Shown one piece after another: positions 13,996 through 17,978 of a stretch of DNA of 17,978 bases. The notes under the pieces were generated by a model. It saw only the letters and a list, made by a program, of their open reading frames with translations, did no database searches and was not told where the DNA came from. The DNA is taken from contig DKIP01000033.1 of NCBI GenBank assembly GCA_002454335.1, forward strand, positions 12,885 through 30,862, read 5' to 3'. This stretch comes from Cytophagaceae bacterium UBA6715. GTDB taxonomy: Bacteria; Bacteroidota; Bacteroidia; Cytophagales; Spirosomataceae. The position numbers and the translations under genes were made by a program. Every line of letters starts with the position of its first letter. The stretch's first letter is position 1.

Positions 13996-14042
13996 GGTTA
14001 ATTTAGCTGTTGGATTTTATCGTCAAGCCTATTGTATTTGAT

Positions 14043-14070
14043 ACTCTTATCTCTTCACTCTTCACTCTTA
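14043..14070 (-). repeat. Heptamer repeat array at the 3' end of the TauE/SafE gene
   Basis: On the plus strand the units are ACTCTT (partial, 14043-14048), ATCTCTT (14049-14055) and CACTCTT twice (14056-14062, 14063-14069). On the minus strand this reads AAGAGTG/AAGAGAT, the same family as at 2-22 and 484-526. The TauE stop codon (complement of 14068-14070) is the first triplet of the array. No inverted partner is visible on its far side. Confidence 0.85.
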
Positions 14071-14799
14071 CCTCAAAAAAAAATATTTAACCGCCTGCAA
14101 CAGCGATGTCAATAGAATTACACCCAACACAATATATTGAAAGGTCTTCTCAGGGATGTATCGTAAAATTCTTTTGCCCAAATAAGAGCCCGTAATTGAT
14201 ATAACAATGAGGAAAGGGATCAAAACAAGGTGTTCTTGATGGAAATATCCGCTTGCAATGTAAACGCCAGCCCGACTCAAATCTACGCCCATGTCAATGA
14301 TGGCCGAGGTAGCAATGAAGGCATCTTTCTCCAAATTGAAAGCCGCCAAAGTAATGCCACGGATTGCTCCTCCTGTTCCAATTAAACCAGCTAGAAATCC
14401 AGATATTGTTCCACCTAAATAAAGGTTGGTATTCGTTTCCTTCAGCCCTTTGTGGTGGCCAGTCATAAGATAGAGTGCTAGTACGAAAATGATTAGATTC
14501 ATTCCGATCTCGATTTCTTTCTGAGGAATGTAATTCGTTAGCCATGCGCCCAAGGTTACAAATAATACAGCGGGTAACCCTAATTTAAAAGCAATCTTTA
14601 TGTCTATGCCTTTTTGGAATAAATATAACTTGGACAAATTGCTGAAAACATGAAAAACGGCTGTGATTCCCAATACAATCTTGAAATCTAAGACTTGTGA
14701 GGCGAGTGGAACAAATAAAATGGATGATCCAAAGCCGCTAATTGTTCCAACGATTTCAGCAAATAGGGCCAATAGGAAAAAGATGAGATATTGCCCCAT
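14068..14799 (-). CDS. TauE/SafE (DUF81) family membrane permease
   Basis: 243 residues, very hydrophobic, with about eight membrane segments. Both halves carry the family's Gly-rich motif: GTISGFGSSILFVPLA (18-33) and GFLAGLIGTGGAIRG (134-148), consistent with an internally duplicated transporter. Members are linked to export or uptake of sulfite, sulfonates or other organic anions; the substrate here cannot be told from sequence. It is the last gene of a minus-strand operon, 9 nt after lspA. The stop codon is inside the heptamer array, so the last residues (KYFFLR) immediately precede the repeat. Confidence 0.9.
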   Translation of the reverse strand: MGQYLIFFLLALFAEIVGTISGFGSSILFVPLASQVLDFKIVLGITAVFHVFSNLSKLYLFQKGIDIKIAFKLGLPAVLFVTLGAWLTNYIPQKEIEIGMNLIIFVLALYLMTGHHKGLKETNTNLYLGGTISGFLAGLIGTGGAIRGITLAAFNLEKDAFIATSAIIDMGVDLSRAGVYIASGYFHQEHLVLIPFLIVISITGSYLGKRILRYIPEKTFQYIVLGVILLTSLLQAVKYFFLR

Positions 14800-14808
14800 G
14801 ATATTCTA

Positions 14809-15393
14809 TTATTCGTTGTTCTGCTTGAATAGGTAATTTTGGAAGAATAAAATTGTTACAACCCCACAGAAAATGGCAGCGTCAGCAAAATTAAATATAG
14901 GTGTAGAATAATAGGTTCCACCCCAAATGGGTATCCATGTAGGTAGAATACCTTCCCAGAAATCAAAGAAAAACATATCAATAACCTGTCCATGAAACCA
15001 TTGCATGGGTGCATCTAGTGGTGCATTATTCAAAAATACTCCATAAAAAACAGAATCAATCAGGTTGCCTATAGCACCGCCTAATATCAAAGCAGTGCAA
15101 ACTAACAATAATGGTCTGGACTGATTAACCGTTAATTTGTAAAGAAAATAACCTATACCAAACATCGCCAATATTCGGAAACTTGTGAGCATTAATTTCC
15201 CATAATCGGAACCAAGTTGTATACCAAAGGCCATACCCGGATTCAAGGTATAATGTAACTTAATATAGGGGCCTATCAGCTCAATTTGGCCATAATATCC
15301 AGGGTCCATAAAGTTGTGTACGGCCATTTTTATGCCCTGGTCCACTAGGATAATGATAAAACTAAGTAGGAAATAGCGATAATTGGATTTCAT
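14809..15393 (-). CDS. lspA: Lipoprotein signal peptidase (signal peptidase II)
   Basis: Membrane aspartyl protease that cleaves the signal peptide of diacylglyceryl-modified prolipoproteins. 194 residues with four membrane segments. Conserved features: VDQGIK near the N-terminus (17-22), LNPGMAFG (50-57), GNLIDSVFYG (109-118) with catalytic Asp113, and FNFADAAI (167-174) with catalytic Asp171. It is longer than the enterobacterial enzyme because of an insertion between the two Asp motifs (about 120-165), and I recall similar long forms in Bacteroidota. The ATG overlaps the stop of the proline dehydrogenase gene by one base (TAATG), and the TauE gene follows after 9 nt, so all three are probably co-transcribed. 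Confidence 0.96.
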   Translation of the reverse strand: MKSNYRYFLLSFIIILVDQGIKMAVHNFMDPGYYGQIELIGPYIKLHYTLNPGMAFGIQLGSDYGKLMLTSFRILAMFGIGYFLYKLTVNQSRPLLLVCTALILGGAIGNLIDSVFYGVFLNNAPLDAPMQWFHGQVIDMFFFDFWEGILPTWIPIWGGTYYSTPIFNFADAAIFCGVVTILFFQNYLFKQNNE

Positions 15394-16589
15394 TAGGCGT
15401 TTTTTCTGCGTTTTACTTCATTCAGTAATAAGGTGAATTCGCGTGATGTTTGCCCCGCAATGGAGCTATTCTCCTCGGCCCGACGGAATAAGTAGGGCAT
15501 TACAGATTCTACAGGGCCGTATGGCACGTATTTGGCTACATTATATCCCGCAGCAGCAAGGTTGTAGCTTATGTTATCTGACATCCCCAGTAATTGGGCA
15601 AAATAAATATTGGGATGATTATGTGGAATTTGCTGTTTAGCCATTTCCTCAATCAATAATTTGCAGCTGCATTCATTGTGTGTACCAATACAAAAATGCA
15701 CATGTGATAAATTCATTAGACAAGACAACATCCCTTGGTTAAAATCTTGATCAGTATGTTCTTTGTCTTTATGTAGCGGTTCTGAATATTCATCCTCATG
15801 CGCTCGCTGGCGTTCTTTCTCTAAATATGCCCCGCGAACTAATTTGACACCTAGGAAATAATGCTTGTCTTTCGCAGTAGCAATTGCATTTGTTAGGTTT
15901 GCTAGCATGTCCACTCGATACATTTGAAATGTATTGAATATGATGGATGTCTCCTGATTGTATCGTTCCATCATTTCATAGGTCAATGTGTCAATTGTTC
16001 CTTGAATCCAGCTTTCTTCTGCGTCGATGAATAAACGAACCTTTAAATCATATGCCTTTTGGCAAATTTCTACCAATATCTCTTTGCTGTGTTGGAATGC
16101 CACCTCGTTTTCCTCGGCTAATCCTGATTCGGTTTGAAATTCTTCTAATAGCTCCGATTGAAATATGCCCGTCATCTTGAAAACGGCGAACGGAATCGCT
16201 TGATTCTCATGGGCTTTTTGAATTGTTTTTAGAATTTCCTGCTTCGTTATTTGGAAAGATTTTTCATTTTCTTCTCCCTCAACTGAGTAGTCTAAGATGG
16301 TTCCAATCTTTCCCAATTGCAGTTGGTCAATCGTCTGATTGCATTCTTGTATCGTTTCTCCACCGCAGAATTGCTCAAAAATCGTAGTTTTTATTAGTTT
16401 TTTGATGGGAAAATGAAGGAAAAGGAATAATTTGATGAAAAAAGTCCCTAACTTTACAAGCCAATTTTGGTTCATTAAGGCGAAAATCCAATAAGCCTTT
16501 TTTAGTTTAAAGTTGGACTTAGATGCAAAGGCAATTTTAGTGTCTTCGAACGATAAGGTGGGCAAGGCTGAAGCGTTGGGTTTGTTCAT
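15393..16589 (-). CDS. Proline dehydrogenase (monofunctional, FAD-dependent)
   Basis: Oxidises L-proline to pyrroline-5-carboxylate with FAD, feeding electrons to the respiratory chain. 398 residues; no aldehyde dehydrogenase half, so the P5C dehydrogenase must be encoded elsewhere. Signature segments of the TIM barrel: VRLFIDAEESWIQ, YFLGVKLVRGAYLEKER (about 243-259), HFCIGTHN, and the C-terminal YFAQLLGMSDNISYNLA, YVPYGPVESVMPYLFRRAEE (about 352-371) and SIAGQTSREF. The frame is open to 16721, but ATG at 16587-16589 gives a normal start (MNKPNASALPTLSFEDTKIAF); the longer form would cross the promoter-like element and the neighbour's leader. First gene of the operon with lspA and the TauE gene. 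Confidence 0.95.
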   Translation of the reverse strand: MNKPNASALPTLSFEDTKIAFASKSNFKLKKAYWIFALMNQNWLVKLGTFFIKLFLFLHFPIKKLIKTTIFEQFCGGETIQECNQTIDQLQLGKIGTILDYSVEGEENEKSFQITKQEILKTIQKAHENQAIPFAVFKMTGIFQSELLEEFQTESGLAEENEVAFQHSKEILVEICQKAYDLKVRLFIDAEESWIQGTIDTLTYEMMERYNQETSIIFNTFQMYRVDMLANLTNAIATAKDKHYFLGVKLVRGAYLEKERQRAHEDEYSEPLHKDKEHTDQDFNQGMLSCLMNLSHVHFCIGTHNECSCKLLIEEMAKQQIPHNHPNIYFAQLLGMSDNISYNLAAAGYNVAKYVPYGPVESVMPYLFRRAEENSSIAGQTSREFTLLLNEVKRRKNA

Positions 16590-16607
16590 TGATTTTGAAA
16601 TAGCTTG

Positions 16608-16615
16608 CAAATATA
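16608..16615 (-). promoter_or_regulatory. Candidate -7 promoter element for the proline dehydrogenase operon
   Basis: On the minus strand 16615-16608 reads TATATTTG, a full match to TAnnTTTG, 18 nt before the ATG at 16589. That is close to the spacing of the uppS promoter. No TTTG is found at the expected -33 position, so support is partial. Confidence 0.4.
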
Positions 16616-16701
16616 AGAGAATTAATAATCCGTTGAATCGGTGAAGTATAAAATAAAATAAACAAAACGTTTGGGGCGTGAGCCTTGTAAATCCGAAAAT
16701 T

Positions 16702-17796
16702 ATGAATGCCAATTTAGACATTGTACCTATGCAAGAGTGGATTCAGACTGGTGGAAAGCCGTTGATTATTGCGGGTCCATGTTCAGCTGAAACTGAGGAG
16801 CAAGTATTAGAAACAGCCCGTCGTATAAAGGCGGAAGGTTATGCACACATTATGCGTGCTGGAGTTTGGAAACCTCGTACACGTCCAGGAAGCTTTGAAG
16901 GTATGGGAGAGCCTGCTTTGAAGTGGTTGGTTGAGGCGAAAAAAGAAACGGGATTGCCATTGGCCATCGAAGTTGCAACGCCTGAGCACATTGAATTGGC
17001 TTTGAAATATGGTGTTGATGTATTGTGGATTGGTGCTCGTACAACAGTTAATCCATTCAATGTACAAGATTTAGCTGATGCATTGAAAGGTGTTGATGTT
17101 CCTGTATTGGTTAAAAATCCGGTTAATCCTGATTTGGCTTTGTGGGTAGGAGCATTTGAGCGTTTACAAGGGTCAGGTATCAAGAAATTAGGTGCTATCC
17201 ACCGCGGTTTCTCAAACGCACAAGAAACGAAATACCGTAACTCACCGATGTGGGCAATGGCGGTTGAATTGAAGCGATTGTTCCCTCAAATGCCAATCAT
17301 CGGCGATCCATCGCACATGGCTGGAAAGCGTGCTTTGTTGATGGAATTGTCTCAACGTATCTTGGATTTGAACTACGATGGTATGATCATCGAGACTCAC
17401 CGCGATCCAGATGCAGCTTGGTCAGATGCGTCTCAACAAGTTACTCCGGAGAAATTAGGTGAAATGTTACGCGAATTAGAAGTTCGTAATGCAAATTACG
17501 GATCTGACTTCTCTGACGAATTAGCGGGACTTCGTGAGAAGATTGACAACATCGATCGTGAATTGATGGAAGTTTTAGCAGCCCGTATGGCAGTTGTTGA
17601 GAAATTAGGAGAGTACAAACGTGACAACAACGTTGCAGTATTGCAATTGGATCGTTGGAAGCAAGTTCACAATGATCGTGCAAACCAAGCGAAAGGCTTA
17701 GGCTTGTATCCTGAATTCGTAGAGGAAATGTTCAAATTGGTTCACTTGGAATCTATCCGTAAGCAAACGGAGGTAATGAATAATGCTACGGCATAA
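16702..17796 (+). CDS. Bifunctional DAHP synthase / chorismate mutase (type II)
   Basis: 364 residues. The N-terminal type I-beta 3-deoxy-7-phosphoheptulonate synthase makes the first shikimate-pathway intermediate from PEP and erythrose 4-phosphate. Motifs: IIAGPCSAE (about 22-30), RAGVWKPRTRPGSFEG (about 52-67), IGARTTVNPF, LVKNPVNPDLALW, LGAIHRGFS, IGDPSHMAGKRALL and IIETHRDPDAAWSDASQQ. After a linker, about residues 272-362 form an AroQ-type chorismate mutase: LREKIDNIDRELMEVLAARM then VVEKLGEYKRDNNVAVLQLDRW. The order synthase then mutase is the reverse of the Bacillus fusion and is known from Bacteroidota such as P. gingivalis, where the mutase domain mediates prephenate feedback. The frame opens with GTG at 16678, but ATG at 16702 gives the conserved start. 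It diverges from proline dehydrogenase and is followed by a terminator, so it is monocistronic. Confidence 0.96.
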   Translation: MNANLDIVPMQEWIQTGGKPLIIAGPCSAETEEQVLETARRIKAEGYAHIMRAGVWKPRTRPGSFEGMGEPALKWLVEAKKETGLPLAIEVATPEHIELALKYGVDVLWIGARTTVNPFNVQDLADALKGVDVPVLVKNPVNPDLALWVGAFERLQGSGIKKLGAIHRGFSNAQETKYRNSPMWAMAVELKRLFPQMPIIGDPSHMAGKRALLMELSQRILDLNYDGMIIETHRDPDAAWSDASQQVTPEKLGEMLRELEVRNANYGSDFSDELAGLREKIDNIDRELMEVLAARMAVVEKLGEYKRDNNVAVLQLDRWKQVHNDRANQAKGLGLYPEFVEEMFKLVHLESIRKQTEVMNNATA

Positions 17797-17824
17797 GTTG
17801 AACTTTATACTAGATTAATTGCTG

Positions 17825-17859
17825 AACCCTGAGAGAAATCTTGGGGTTTCGCTTTTTTT
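17825..17859 (+). terminator. Intrinsic terminator after DAHP synthase/chorismate mutase
   Basis: AACCCTGAGA (17825-17834), a GAAA loop and TCTTGGGGTT (17839-17848) make a 10-bp stem with two G-U pairs; after TTCGC comes a run of seven T (17853-17859). The loop is the same GAAA tetraloop as in the terminator at 13872. Confidence 0.8.
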
Positions 17860-17862
17860 AAT

Positions 17863-17888
17863 GAGTTAAGAATTAAGAGTGAAGAGTT
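17863..17888 (+). repeat. Heptamer repeat array downstream of DAHP synthase, left arm
   Basis: GAGTT followed by AAGAATT (17868-17874), AAGAGTG (17875-17881) and AAGAGTT (17882-17888), the same family as at 2-22. It begins 3 nt after the terminator T-tract. It is inverted relative to the CTCTT-type units at 17928-17978. Confidence 0.85.
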
Positions 17889-17927
17889 GTTGTGATTGAT
17901 GGATTGAAATACTTGTGCTTTCTCCAC

Positions 17928-17978
17928 CTCTTACCTCTTAATTTTACGCACTTAATTCATCACTCTTCACTCATCACT
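17928..17978 (-). repeat. Heptamer-type repeat, right arm at the window end
   Basis: ACCTCTT twice (17927-17940 region), then an AT-rich stretch, then CACTCTT (17961-17967), CACTCAT (17968-17974) and CACT to the window end. Read on the minus strand it is of the AAGAGTG/AAGAGGT type. Minus-strand bases from 17975 back to 17952 align with 17861-17884 at 18 of 24 positions, so the two arms form a degenerate inverted pair enclosing about 67 bp with no gene. Truncated by the window edge. Confidence 0.7.

Noticed and set aside
14294..14545. Minus-strand 83-codon frame inside the TauE gene
   Set aside because: A different frame of a clear membrane-protein gene, with composition unlike a real protein.
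16666..16673. AACGTTTG as the -7 box of the DAHP synthase promoter
   Set aside because: First base mismatched and no TTTG at the proper distance upstream.
16590..16721. 44-residue extension of proline dehydrogenase, looking like a membrane segment
   Set aside because: It would run through the -7-like element and the leader of the divergent gene; ATG at 16589 gives the expected start.

Overview
The window looks like chromosomal DNA from a Bacteroidota bacterium, probably of the Cytophagales type (the order is a guess). The reasons are: a type IX secretion (T9SS) C-terminal sorting domain at 5938-7473; PorG-like (DUF6089) barrels; the Bacteroidota gene order porG-uppS-bamA-skp-skp; a DAHP synthase with a C-terminal chorismate mutase; a Bacteroidota-type promoter (TTTG-N19-TATCTTTG); almost no Shine-Dalgarno sequences; and AT-rich DNA.

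Layout. (1) 1-526: a four-helix-bundle (S23/IVP) gene, minus strand, between inverted arrays of a 7-bp repeat (AAGAGTT/AAGAACT). A perfect 14-bp palindrome abuts its start codon. (2) 524-3883: secA, minus strand; its stop codon lies in the repeat array. (3) 4036-4500: an unrecognised one-TM protein divergent from secA. (4) 4565-7473: a DUF1800 gene and a DUF1501 gene 2 nt apart, the second with a T9SS sorting tail. (5) 7555-13852: an envelope-biogenesis cluster of two tandem PorG-like barrels, uppS, bamA and two OmpH/Skp chaperones, with a strong promoter before uppS and a hairpin terminator after the last gene. (6) 13853-14070: a convergent gap with a CTAG-dense palindromic patch and another heptamer array. 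(7) 14068-16589, minus strand: a tight operon of proline dehydrogenase, lspA and a TauE/SafE permease. (8) 16702-17796: bifunctional DAHP synthase/chorismate mutase, then a terminator and a last heptamer-repeat inverted pair running to the window end.

Most genes serve the envelope. SecA drives Sec export. LspA processes lipoproteins. UppS makes the undecaprenyl carrier. Skp/OmpH and BamA escort and insert barrels. PorG-like proteins belong to the T9SS, which should secrete the DUF1501 protein encoded next door.

The least explained feature is the heptamer repeat family. It appears at both window ends, on both sides of the four-helix-bundle gene, and at the 3' ends of secA, the TauE gene and the DAHP synthase gene. 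In two of these it supplies the gene's stop codon. The four-helix-bundle unit looks like a small mobile or IVS-like cassette; this is inference from architecture only.
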